Source: Juglans regia
Lineage: Eukaryota; Streptophyta; Magnoliopsida; Fagales; Juglandaceae
DNA: 64,000 nt
Assembly: GCF_001411555.2 (NCBI RefSeq)
Contig: NC_049905.1
Span: 5,146,001 to 5,210,000 of the forward strand
Direction: 5' to 3'
The notes beneath the pieces were generated by a model. The model saw only the letters and a list, made by a program, of their open reading frames with translations, searched no databases and was not told where the DNA came from. Below, piece by piece: positions 10,007 to 20,414 of the stretch. Both the position numbers and the translations under genes were made by a program. Within the stretch, counting starts at the first letter, position 1, and the number at the start of each line of letters is the position of its first letter.

Positions 10007-13000
10007 TCCCCCCTCAAGTCAAGCGGCAAATGTTGCAGGTGCAGACTTGAACACATGGAGGCAAAACGTGCGGCAGAGAGAGGCTTTGTTAACGCATCGG
10101 CAACCTGATCTTTCCCAGAAATAAACGCTACTTGCAGGGACTTGTTTAAGACTCGATCACGTACGAAGTGGAAGTCAATCTCGACATGTTTAGTTCGGGC
10201 ATGAAACACTGGATTTGAAGAGAGATAAGTCGCACCCATATTGTCACAATAAATCAAGGGAGCACGAGTAAGGGTGATGTCCAAATCACGGCAGAGATGT
10301 TGGAGCCAAATGACCTCTGCTGTGGCGTTAGCAACTGCTTTAAATTCTGCTTCAGTAGATGAACGGGCGACGGTAGGCTGTTTCTTCGAGGACCAAGATA
10401 CTAGATTATCTCCAAAGAAGACACAAAAACCACTTGTTGATCGACGATCGTCAGGACAGCCTGCCCAGTCGGCGTCGGAGAAGGCAGTGAGATTGAGATT
10501 GGAAGATGGAGAAAAATGCAAACCAACCTGTGAAGTATGTTTCAAATAGCGCAAGATGCGCTTCACAGCTTGCCAGTGGGGTAACCGAGGGGCATGCATA
10601 AATTGGCATACTTTGCCAACTGCATAAGATAAGTCAGGCCGTGTGAAAGACAAGTATTGGAGTGAACCGACAATGCTTCGGTATAGTGTAGGGTCTTCGA
10701 AAATATTCCCTGTGAAGGCACTTAATTTTTCAGAGGTAGCCATGGGAGTCTTGACAGGTTTAGCAAACTGCATATTGGTCCGTTTAAGTATATCGAGAAC
10801 ATACTTCTGCTGAGTTAAAATCAAACCATTTGATGTGGAGGTCGCTTCAACACCGAGAAAATAATGCAGATTACCGAGATCGGTAATGGGAAAATCAGTG
10901 CGCAGGTTGGTGATGAGTTCGGATAGATGAGAAGTTGAGGAGCCAGTGATCAAAAGATCATCTACATAAACAAGTACAAAAATTGTGCTGGACTTGGTCT
11001 TACGTACAAAAAGTGAGGGATCTGCTGATGAAATTGTGAACCCGAGATCAACCAGACGACAGCTTAGCCTTGAGTACCATGCATGTGGTGATTGGCGAAG
11101 ACCATAAAGGGCCTTATGTAACCTGCAAATATGAGATGAGAATTGGGGATGAGTAAATCCAGGAGGTTGGGTCATGTACACGGTTTCATGCAAGGGTCCG
11201 TGGAGAAACGCATTCTGAATGTCATATTGACGGATTGGCCAACGACGGGTTACAGCAAGAGCAATAACAGATCGCACGGTCGTAGGCTTCACAACGGGAC
11301 TAAACGTTTCATCAAAATCGACCCCAGATTGTTGAAGGAAACCCTTGGCAACGAGCCGAGCTTTCCGTCGTTCAATGGACCCATCAGCGAGCCGTTTGGT
11401 GCGAAAAACCCATTTACATGTAACGGTGTTGGAGGCCTGTGAAAATGGAACCAAAGTCCATGTATGATTGGCGAGGAGAGCATTGAACTCATTTGTCATT
11501 GCTTCACGCCATTCGGGGTATTTCTGAGCTTCCGTGAAGCTTGTGGGGGATTCCGGGATGGTAGTACAACTACTGAGAAAGGCACGAGGTGGAGGCCACT
11601 TAATGGTGCCGTCAGTGAACTGTCGAGGTCGAAGAGAGCTGGTTTGTGACCGTGTTACCATTTGATGTGCAGGTGGCGGAGGATCAGACGAGGTGAAACT
11701 CTGCGTTGATGATGATGGTTGAGAGGAAGAAGAAGAAGGAGACGAAGGGTGTGGGCCCAAGATAGAGGAAGGAGATGAAGTCGGGGTTATTGGATTATTT
11801 GGAGGAAGTGATGGAAGGATCACGTGAGTTGAAGAAGAAGAGGTGGTGGGCTCAGTTGATGACGCATGTGCAAAGGGAAATGAGTCTTCATTAAATTGAA
11901 CATCTTTGGATGTGTAGGAACGGCCCGTGGGAATGTTATAACAAATGAAGCCCTTGTGGGCTGGACTGAGACCCAGAAATGCGCAAGGTAATGAGCGGAA
12001 GGAGAATTTGTGTTTGTTGTAGGGTGTAGTGAGAGGCCAACATTCAGAACCGAAAACACGTAAACTGCTATAATCTGGAGATTTTTGGTGAAGAAGAAAG
12101 TAAGGAGAAGAATTATGTAGTGAGTGTGAAGGTAGAATATTGATTAAATATACAGCATGAGTGAAGGCAAACGGCCAAAATTTGAGAGGAGCCGAGGCAT
12201 GAGCAAGGAGAGCTAAACCCGTGTCCACAATGTGACGGTGTTTACGCTCTATGATACCATTTTGTGTATGAGTATGAGGACATGTAATACGATGAATAAT
12301 TCCGTGAGATTCTAAATAGTGAGAAAAGGGTCGAAATTCACCCCCCCAGTCTGATTGAAATTGTTTTATTTTTGTTTGGAATTGAAGTTCAACTTGAGTT
12401 TTGAATTTAATAAAGACTTCAAGTGCTTGAGATTTTGTTCTGAGAGGAAACAACCATGTGTAACGCGAGTAATCATCCATAAAACTAATGTAATATTGAA
12501 ATCCATCATGTGATACATGTGGGGAGGGACCCCATAAATCTGAAAAGATAAGTTGAAAAGGTGTGGTGGACTTGTGGAGACGTGAGTGAGCTGGAGATCT
12601 ATGAGATTTGGCCTTAGCACAGGCATTACAGAAGGATGGAATTATTAGTGGATCAAAAGGTAGACCATGGCGTTGCAAGATGGACCGAACAAGCTTGATA
12701 GATGGATGTCCGAGCCTCGAATGCCAAGTGGGAACAGAGATGGATGTAGTCAGAGCAGTGGACTGTGAAGGTGAAAATGAGTATAAGCCGTTATGGATGG
12801 TCCCGTGAAGAAGAGGTCTCCCCGTGATGCATTCCTTGATACAAAAAGAATCAGCAAAAAATTCAAAGAAGACGTTATTGTCGACACAGAATTGACGAAC
12901 GGAGATGAGATTTTTTTTGAATGAAGGAACACAAAGAATTTTATTTAACAAGAAATTAGAGGAATTAGATGAGAGAGAAGCGGAACCAGAGTGAGAGATG

Positions 13001-14043
13001 GGTATTGAGGAGCCATCACCAACACGCAGAGTGTCCTCGCCATGATACTCAGCAGCTTGCAAATTCAAATTGGATAAGTCACTGGTAATGTGGTTTGTTG
13101 CTGCTGTATCCGGATACCAGCTGGGATCTGAGGTGTAGTTTGATGAGAAGTTGGCAGTGGTTGGGGAGGCAGCAGTATAGGCCTGATTAAATCGGTACAG
13201 GCAGGTAAGAGCAGAATGCCCCTGTCGATTGCAGACCTGGCAAACCAAACGGTTGTCAGTGGAAGAAGAAGATATGTGACCATGGTTACCTGTAGACGTC
13301 TCACGACCACGATTTGAGTGACCACGACCACGGGAGTTGGTGCGACCCCAGCGATGTCCTCGACCACGTTGAGGAGAATGATTTTTTGCTGTGTAGTGAG
13401 CAGAAGGTTCGCTGGAGAAAAGACTAGTATTGGTGTGATGAAGCATACGAGCTTCATGTGCTAGCAGATGACCAAGAAGTTCAGTAGAAGGAATAGGCTC
13501 CAACCGAGTAGCAACGGACGAGACAAGTGCATCATAATCAGGTCCGAGCCCAGCCAAAAGGTAAGGAATGAAATCTGCATCTGGAAGAGGACGTCCTGCA
13601 GCAGCCATAGTATCAGCCAAAGTTTTGGCACGACGAAAATACGTCGAAATAGAGTCAGCTCCTTTCTTAAGTGATGCTAATTGTAATTGTGTTTGAATAA
13701 TTCGTGCTTGAGAGACAGAAGCATAAGTGGACTCGAGAGAGAGCCACACATCACGAGCAGATGTGCATCCCACAACTTGAGCCATGATAGGTTCAGATAG
13801 GGATGAAATAAGAGCAGACATCACAAATTGATCCTGCTGGAACCAGGCTTCATAGATGGGATTAAAATCACCATCGTCCAGCGCGGGTTTAGGAGGGGGA
13901 AAAGAGCCATCGACAAACTTGTAAAGTTTCTGTCCACGAAGATAAGGTACAAGTTGTACCTTCCATAATAGATAGTCATCAGGAGTTAATTTGACAGAGA
14001 TGGCGTGGGAAAAACTGGGGTTAGGGAGGGAGGGAGAAGCCAT
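9928..14043 (-). CDS. Ty1/copia gag-pol polyprotein, uninterrupted
   Basis: The single frame of 1371 codons is without breaks. Domains in order: gag (about 1-260); a CCHC zinc knuckle [14 protein letters not shown] (268-281); protease with [12 protein letters not shown] (309-320; catalytic DTA where DSG is usual); a GAG-pre-integrase WHSRLGHP (440-447); integrase core with D502, D565 and E599 ([22 protein letters not shown]); a Ser/Pro-rich linker (730-800); reverse transcriptase (about 855-1100) with YVDD (1026-1029); RNase H (about 1185-1320) with [18 protein letters not shown] and YCDN. The integrase-before-RT order defines copia. The ATG lies 31 bp inside the 5' LTR. The C-terminal 26 codons are read from the 3' LTR. 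Catalytic residues look complete, so it may still be competent. Confidence 0.95.
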   Translation of the reverse strand: MASPSLPNPSFSHAISVKLTPDDYLLWKVQLVPYLRGQKLYKFVDGSFPPPKPALDDGDFNPIYEAWFQQDQFVMSALISSLSEPIMAQVVGCTSARDVWLSLESTYASVSQARIIQTQLQLASLKKGADSISTYFRRAKTLADTMAAAGRPLPDADFIPYLLAGLGPDYDALVSSVATRLEPIPSTELLGHLLAHEARMLHHTNTSLFSSEPSAHYTAKNHSPQRGRGHRWGRTNSRGRGHSNRGRETSTGNHGHISSSSTDNRLVCQVCNRQGHSALTCLYRFNQAYTAASPTTANFSSNYTSDPSWYPDTAATNHITSDLSNLNLQAAEYHGEDTLRVGDGSSIPISHSGSASLSSNSSNFLLNKILCVPSFKKNLISVRQFCVDNNVFFEFFADSFCIKECITGRPLLHGTIHNGLYSFSPSQSTALTTSISVPTWHSRLGHPSIKLVRSILQRHGLPFDPLIIPSFCNACAKAKSHRSPAHSRLHKSTTPFQLIFSDLWGPSPHVSHDGFQYYISFMDDYSRYTWLFPLRTKSQALEVFIKFKTQVELQFQTKIKQFQSDWGGEFRPFSHYLESHGIIHRITCPHTHTQNGIIERKHRHIVDTGLALLAHASAPLKFWPFAFTHAVYLINILPSHSLHNSSPYFLLHQKSPDYSSLRVFGSECWPLTTPYNKHKFSFRSLPCAFLGLSPAHKGFICYNIPTGRSYTSKDVQFNEDSFPFAHASSTEPTTSSSSTHVILPSLPPNNPITPTSSPSSILGPHPSSPSSSSSQPSSSTQSFTSSDPPPPAHQMVTRSQTSSLRPRQFTDGTIKWPPPRAFLSSCTTIPESPTSFTEAQKYPEWREAMTNEFNALLANHTWTLVPFSQASNTVTCKWVFRTKRLADGSIERRKARLVAKGFLQQSGVDFDETFSPVVKPTTVRSVIALAVTRRWPIRQYDIQNAFLHGPLHETVYMTQPPGFTHPQFSSHICRLHKALYGLRQSPHAWYSRLSCRLVDLGFTISSADPSLFVRKTKSSTIFVLVYVDDLLITGSSTSHLSELITNLRTDFPITDLGNLHYFLGVEATSTSNGLILTQQKYVLDILKRTNMQFAKPVKTPMATSEKLSAFTGNIFEDPTLYRSIVGSLQYLSFTRPDLSYAVGKVCQFMHAPRLPHWQAVKRILRYLKHTSQVGLHFSPSSNLNLTAFSDADWAGCPDDRRSTSGFCVFFGDNLVSWSSKKQPTVARSSTEAEFKAVANATAEVIWLQHLCRDLDITLTRAPLIYCDNMGATYLSSNPVFHARTKHVEIDFHFVRDRVLNKSLQVAFISGKDQVADALTKPLSAARFASMCSSLHLQHLPLDLRGDVKANIVPIIKPSSQVSQPKDYSSIT
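10007..10018 (-). other. Polypurine tract of the copia element
   Basis: The minus strand reads CTTGAGGGGGGA immediately before the 3' LTR start, the expected place for plus-strand priming. It also lies inside the polyprotein frame. Confidence 0.8.
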
Positions 14044-14060
14044 GGACGTTGGTCCTATAA

Positions 14061-14074
14061 GGCTCTGTATACCA
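14061..14074 (-). other. Primer-binding site of the copia element
   Basis: The minus strand reads TGGTATACAGAGCC directly after the 5' LTR end, close to the initiator-methionine tRNA primer site TGGTATCAGAGC with one extra base. Confidence 0.8.
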
Positions 14075-14330
14075 TGTTGAAGAAAAGAATTCCTCTGTTT
14101 TCTGTATTGATTTTCTTGATCTTTACAATGATGGTTTTACATATTTATAGCTAGAAATGGAAAGCTGTACATAAAGAATATTCTAGACTCTAGGTTTGTT
14201 ACAAATGAAATGAGGATGCCGCTGCATGCCGCTGCATGTTGCAGGTGTTTGTTACGTGATGCTGCTATAATCCTTCGGCTGTGATACCTGTGAGCTAGGC
14301 TTTATTATTGGAACAATATTAGCCTTAACA
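14075..14330 (-). repeat. 5' LTR of the copia element (256 bp)
   Basis: Full-length LTR with ends TG...CA on the minus strand. A TATA-like TATAAATAT (14141-14149) can serve as the element promoter. It carries a 35-bp pyrimidine-rich segment at 14090-14124 that is missing from the other LTR. Confidence 0.95.
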
Positions 14331-14629
14331 ACATGTAGCATGAGCCACCTAGGAAAATTGCTCCATGGATATATGCAGGAAAGATTAAAGCTAGCTGCCT
14401 CCTTTCTTCTACTGAATTTTCCATTATTATTTTGCATGCTTCAGCTGGGGAACTCATGACAACTGCTCAGAAACTTTTGTATCAACGACAGTACTGCGTG
14501 GGCTTAATTAAGACGTGTTAATGTAGAACGTACATGCCCCAATACATTAATGCATGCTCAATGGTTCGAAACCAGAAGTGAAGACACTGCATGCCACAGG
14601 TCTAAGACAAGTGGAAGGGCACAAGCTAG

Positions 14630-14669
14630 GCGTGCACTGATAATATTATCGTTGGGCGCCAGTGCACGC
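14630..14669. repeat. Inverted repeat, 10-bp perfect stem, 20-base loop containing TAATATTAT
   Basis: GCGTGCACTG (14630-14639) pairs perfectly with CAGTGCACGC (14660-14669). The loop begins with A and then TAATATTAT. A further GGCGTGCAC lies to the right at about 14679-14687. The shape recalls a rolling-circle origin but the ninth loop base differs, and no replication gene is nearby. Confidence 0.6.
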
Positions 14670-14826
14670 GTCCTCGAAGGCGTGCACCACGCATGCATGC
14701 CCAGCGCGGCCAATAACGTGCGTCTTGGAATAAAGATTAATTATAGGAATAAAATATTGGCTCTAAATTAGATTTCGACTCTTTAGTGCGTGTCGTCAAA
14801 TGTTTTAGTCAAAAAAACAAAAACTT

Positions 14827-14948
14827 CGTAAAATTAAACTTGGTTTCATATGGTAAATTTTTATTATAAAATAAATTTAATGTATCACATAAAATCACGT
14901 CAGTTTGTGAATTTATTTTTATAAAATCTATGTGGTTGTAGCTAACTA
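14827..14948. mobile_element. MITE family C, copy 1 (fragment)
   Basis: Shares the core TTATTATAAAATAAATYTAA followed by TRTATYAYATAAAATCA with copies at 26632-26815 and 28690-28855, and related ends with 31046-31182 and 58487-58600. Non-coding. Confidence 0.55.
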
Positions 14949-16955
14949 GCACTGCTATGATATTTCATATAATAGGACTAAAAGTAAGTGGTATATAGAT
15001 CCTATATTATTTGAGAAGTATAAATTTTTACTCTTTATAATATTCTAATAAAATTCTAATTATATTATTGACTAATACTTTCAGAATATAGACCATATAA
15101 TAGCTTGGACCGTCTATTGAGGCATTACAACTGCTCTCTAATCTAATTAATGGAATAGATCCTAAAAATAAAGATACCTACGTGCCTACATTTATTTGCA
15201 CGTAGGTATGTCTCGTATTGGATCGAGATCGAGAGATAATGCACGCCCCAACCAAAAGCTAGCATAACACCATGCATTTGCAAAATTTTGATCTTTTGCT
15301 ATGTCTTGATCACCTTTTTCTAACCTTGCCGTGCACTTTTTCAATTCTTGATTCATGCATTTTCAGGTGGGGTTAGTTTTAGAAATCTAGCGCTTGCACT
15401 TTTCTTTCCCGAAACCCTACGTGCCTATCACAAATCTACTTTAGACAAAGGCCAGCAGGCAAAGGAAAAAAGAAAAAGAGATCAGATCATGAATTGTGAA
15501 AGATCGAACAAGCTACACATCGATCCATCGATCAGGAACGTCATGACTTATCTATAATTCAGTATATCTCTCTAAATCTTCCTCCAAATCATGATAATTA
15601 CCAAGCTTTATTGAGAATGGAATTTTGTTTTTCCCATAAATGTTTGTCAACCATAACTTTTTTGCATGCCCTACGTACCAACGATCGCATCCTTTTCTAC
15701 TTTTTCTTTGGAAAATGCTAGTAATTAGTCCCCAGCATTAGTGTACCGCTCAAAATTACTGCTAGCGTAAGTCTTTTATTTTTTTAAATGTTTAACTAAG
15801 TTACTACTAGTGCATGTGTGTATTCTTTTAACATTAAAAAAATAAAATAAAAACCAAATGTATTAGCTAGGGATACATGACTTGAGGGGGCTGAGTTGTA
15901 GCAGTACCCTTATCCTTTCTCATCCTCGATCTTGCTGCAACCTAATGATCAAACCTTGATAGATATGGCAATGGCCTTACTCGGAGCTAGGCTTCTAATT
16001 AACTTCAACTCCAATGCTCAATTACTCAATCCACATAGTCACTAGACAATGAAACAGAGGAAATATGTTATATTCTTCATTTTTATGATCTCACACTAAT
16101 TGTTTTATTGTGTTGATCATGTAGTAATTAATTAATACCCATTAATTTTTTAAAGATATAATTTAAAATATATATATAATATATAATAACATTTTATCAT
16201 CATGATATCCACACAAAAATTTATCAATCATCCTCATGAAATTCTCAACCCGTAACCACGTGGCATTCCATGAATGAATGATAAATAGCTTTTTGTAATA
16301 ATATAATGTCAAAGTTAGAGGATTTAGTAAGGATATTGATTACCAAAAAAATCATTAGTAAGTACTTTTCCTAATTATAACCCTACATGTTTAAAGTTCC
16401 AAAATGAAACGAAACCCTTCGATCAGAAGACCATGTGGGTTGATTGCTGCATATATAGTGCATGCATGCAGCAACACAAAATGATAATGATCACGTGACC
16501 TGCAATGTCCATGTCAGGAGAGACTAAACTATTATCACGCGCGTCAGGGCTGTAGTAGTTCTGTGTTAGTCTGTCCTCCCATTGAAGGCTTAAGAAAGAA
16601 AATATACAGAAGTTTTGAAGACAATCTACTTTTGCTTTTTTTTTTTTTTTCTTTTTGGGTACCTGTTTTGCTCTTTTCACAGGCCTTTCTAACCCACGTT
16701 CAAACCCAAATGCCCATCGAACAGTCAACATGCTTAACAAATTAAACCCTAATATTCAAAATGATCATCATAACCTTCCAAAGATGGCTAAACAAAAGAA
16801 AAATACACGACCCTTGATTCCTTTAGAAGTCTTCTTTCCATAATGAGAGAATATTAGTAATGATATTCCTCAGACATCCATCAAAATAACAATTCCTCAC
16901 GCACATACATAGACCACCAACATAATTAAGTATTAACTATATCCTTCTACCAATC

Positions 16956-16956
16956 C

Positions 16957-16983
<27 letters not shown>
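16956..16983. repeat. (CT)n microsatellite
   Basis: About 14 uninterrupted CT units close to the 3' end of the RIN4-like gene. Confidence 0.9.
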
Positions 16984-16987
<4 letters not shown>

Positions 16988-17037
16988 GTCATAGACTCAT
17001 ATGTACAAAGTCCTTGAGGGTACTTCTGTTAACATCT

Positions 17038-18496
17038 TCACAGAACACAAGTGGGCAGCAAGCAGCTTGTGAAAAACCTCAACCCTCTCTTCTGCAGAGG
17101 AAACAAAAGCAAAAAAAGTATATTAAAAACTATGCACAAATTTGAGGGTACATAATTATAGCCTTATAAAACAATTATTAAAGGGAGAAAGGGTTTTGAG
17201 GATCTATACCTTTCTAGTTTTTGCATAGAGGACTTCGGGGGAGATTTTGTACAAGTCTTCGTCCACAGGTTTTGGGGCTGCCCTTGGCATAGAAGTTGGC
17301 GGACTTGTTGGTTCCTCCACGTCACTAACCCAGCTTTGCTTTTTATCTTCCTTGACGTAAGGGCCACGAACTTTTGTCTGCAATTTATCAAAGCCGGTAA
17401 TTAATATTGACCATCAACATTTTATTTGAAACGTAATATGCGCAGGCATGCAGTGCTACATGCATGTAGGGAAAAGAATGTCTAGCTAGCCATCATAATT
17501 ACGCAGTTTGGACTTTAGAGTTTAGAGGGTTCATTTCCTCTGTTTTCAACAGGTTCCTGTCCAACCCTCAACATCGATCCGGTAGGGATCGAAAACATGT
17601 CGGTCCCATTAAAAACATAAAAGCATTTGCAAAAGATGAGTTGAATTTCGCTCCAATGGCTTTCACCAAAGGAGGTGCTTCTTTTGAGTTTTAAGGACTT
17701 TTCCTTGGTGGGGTGGGGATAACTTCTTTTAATATAATCAAGCATGAAAAGTTGGGTCCATAGTTAATGTGGTCACGCTCGTAGTTTTTGAATCAATCCT
17801 TTTGATCCCCACGCCAAAGTAGTGCCCTACATGCTTTCTAAAGCAGATTATCATGTGATTTTTTTTTCTTTCCCACCATGAATGATCATTCATGATTCAC
17901 CATCACGCGCAAAGATATGATCAAAAGAGAAAAGGAGAAAAGCAAGAGACAATACACAAGAAAGAGTAAAGGATTACACCCACTAAATATGTACCCCATG
18001 CTCTAATACAATACGAGAAAATATTATCTTGTAATGCAGAGAAAATTAGCACCTTTTATCAGCTGCATAATTGTAATTTATAGGAATAGTTTTCATCTCT
18101 TTTTTAGCCAAAAAATAAAATTCCTAAGCAAGATAAGGAGTAGTAAAGACAAGCAGCTTTAGCTTACCCTTCGCCGAGGAACAACGATCATGGCGGGTGT
18201 GACCACATTATTCTCATACAAATCTCCAGCAACATACAAATCACGCTCTTCAGAAAAGCTGTAACGTAGCAACCCGGCCTCCCTTGCTGACTCAAAGCAC
18301 TGAGTGAATGGCAGGTCGTCGTTCCAATCCCAGCTCCCAAAAGCCGGAACATGACTTCTCATGTAGTAATCCTATTCACAAACCAAAAACAAGATTCTTA
18401 ATACATGACATAGATAAATATATCAGAAGAAGAACATGAAGAGTATGAACTTTTTTGGGGAGACAAGTGAGAAAAAAGAAGTCTCACTTGATCCAT
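17038..18496 (-). CDS. RIN4/NOI-type protein with AvrRpt2-cleavage domain
   Basis: Four coding exons on the minus strand: 18488-18496 (Met-Asp-Gln only), 18168-18371, 17210-17377 and 17038-17091, all joined in phase 0 at GT-AG introns, giving 144 residues. Residues 11-17 are VPAFGSW, the VPxFGxW motif cut by the bacterial protease AvrRpt2 in RIN4, followed by NDDLPFTQCFESAREAG as in NOI domains. The C-terminus SCLLPTCVL carries two cysteines, suggesting acylation and membrane anchoring as in RIN4. RIN4 is a plasma-membrane regulator of plant immunity guarded by resistance proteins; most small NOI proteins are less understood. Ending exon 3 without splicing would give a stop after one more codon, so the last exon is a prediction supported by splice sites and the Cys-rich tail. 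Confidence 0.82.
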
Positions 18497-18587
18497 TAAG
18501 GTAGAACTGGAGAGGTTTAAGAATCTGGGAGCAAGATAGATCAGCTGAGCCTCGAAGGTTATAAAATGTCTACTCTTTCTTTGTTTC

Positions 18588-18597
18588 TTTTATAATG
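18588..18597 (-). promoter_or_regulatory. Candidate TATA box of the RIN4-like gene
   Basis: The minus strand reads TATAAAAG about 95 bp upstream of the predicted start codon. Position and sequence fit a plant TATA box; there is no transcript evidence. Confidence 0.45.
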
Positions 18598-20345
18598 CAA
18601 GGTAGAGTGTGGGTTTACTACCAATTTATGAAGGGAGATGGATTCACGGAGAATGAGGGAGAGGTAGTAAAGTAGGCCTGGCCAGGGGGGTATGGGTCCA
18701 ATGGGATCCAAAGCAACACAACTTCATGGGTAAAAAAGAAAGAAAGTAAACTCTGATAACGATGTTTCACAGTAGCCAGACAGTAGGACAAAGCGGTAAG
18801 GCAAGTGAGAGAGATAGGGATAAATCGGATGCTTTGGTTCAGATTCTTTTAAATTCTATCCTTAACTTTATCAAGGGTTTTTGCTTTGCCTTGTTTGTCG
18901 CTGAACAGTTGTATATTCAAATGCATGATAAAAGCCATAAAAGTTGGTTGCTTCTTTCTTTCTTTCTTGGGGTTCTCCAATCTCAAAGCAAAACGCCTGG
19001 CCTGTAACAGGCCAGCTTTTGAACCCTACACGCCTGATCGATGAAACTTTGTGCTCTGTGCAATCGAGTAGAGCATCCCTCAGACCGGAGTTAAAGTGGA
19101 GTAATGTATTTGGCATTGACAAGTCAGTAGAGAAGTCAACACTCAGCAGTACTGTATCAGCTAGCAGTAATAGTAGTACTTTGCATTTTTGCAGTTCAGA
19201 GCTGAAACAGCTTGCTGTGTACACCATACACAAGAATATCTTTAACTATAGAAGATATATATCGTACGGTTCCTACTGATCTCTGGAATGGTTAGAGTTG
19301 CAGAGAGGCCAGAGAATTGGCGTGGCCTAATTGTGCTCTCTTCTCGAATATTTGACCTTGGCCTTTGACAATCTGTATTTTGGTCTATTATGTATATAGC
19401 ATTTGTGATCAATTATACTTGTAAGTTTATGTATTGAAACGTTAATTAAGCATATATTAATGTGGAAATTTGACACATTAACTAAAAAAATTATAATATT
19501 TTTAACTTTTTTTATGTCACATGAGTTGATGATCTTATATGGTAAGAATTTAACACATAAACTAATAAAAAAATATTTTATTTTAATTTTTTTAGGATAG
19601 ATGCGATATTATTCTTGCATGAGTAAAACTAGGGTTTTGTAGTGTGGAATTTTTTAGCAAAAGAGTTGCCCAAGGAAGAAGTCAAATGGATTCGCTCCAT
19701 TGTCATATAACATGGAGATTCTAACCATTTTGTACTTTCTAGCATGGCATCAAAACAAGTACTGGTAAAAGAAAATGATAGTACACACCTCCTGCAGCTT
19801 AATTGATAATCTTATCCAATTAAGCTTAGAGTAGTGTTCTAGAATATCTTATAAGCATCTGCTGAAGCTTAAAGTGGTCGACCCTCAAATGATTCAGATA
19901 GTACAATATTATTATAACATTAATTAATTACAGCCTCAAAAGCATTTTTAAATCAGTAATAATTAGTACTTGCCACTCATTAATATTATATATGATCGAC
20001 CGTACGTGTTGATCATCGAAGACCAATTTTGCTAGAAGCTAAGAGATCTCATATATCGATCGTTCTCATGATCATGATCTGTTGAATAAGAATATATTGG
20101 CCAGCTCTAGATCTTATGAGAAAGAATAAGAATTCAATGTAATTGCCATGTTGAGAAAACTCTTTGGGAATAATTGAATATATTAATATATATACGTATA
20201 TATATTTGTAGTCATAGAGTGAGTAAATGTTGTGCATTCTTTTTAAAAAAATGATTAAATATAAGACTCATATAAAAAAAATTAATTTATTAAGACAAAA
20301 CTAATATTTTAAAAAAAAAAGTACGCAAGCATTACACATTAATTC

Positions 20346-20414
20346 ATATATATATAGAGAGAGAGTGTGTGTGTGAGAGAGAGTATTGCTACATATATAT
20401 ATATATATATATAG
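20346..20414. repeat. Compound AT/GA/GT microsatellite
   Basis: ATATATATA, GAGAGAGAG, TGTGTGTGTG, GAGAGAGAG and a further run of AT follow one another in non-coding DNA. Confidence 0.85.

Larger units (their letters stand above)
9766..14335 (-). mobile_element. Near-intact Ty1/copia retrotransposon with 5-bp target duplication
   Basis: Two LTRs (9771-10006 and 14075-14330) enclose one long polyprotein gene on the minus strand. The insertion is flanked by ACATG at 9766-9770 and 14331-14335. LTRs start TGTTAAGG and end TTCAACA on the minus strand. A methionine-tRNA-like primer site and a polypurine tract are in the expected places. The LTRs are identical over about 206 bp and differ only in one patch. 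That, with the unbroken gene, points to a recent insertion. The N-terminus ([18 protein letters not shown]) suggests the Ale/Retrofit lineage; this is inferred from memory. Confidence 0.95.
14336..17037. other. Gene-free region between the copia element and the RIN4-like gene
   Basis: No gene is seen. It holds an inverted repeat with a TAATATTAT loop (14630-14669), a MITE family C fragment (about 14827-14948), a CT microsatellite (16956-16983) and many CATGCATG tracts. The open frames at 14550-14771, 15348-15557 and 16423-16740 have no recognisable family features. The last part probably contains the 3' untranslated region of the RIN4-like gene. Confidence 0.55.
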
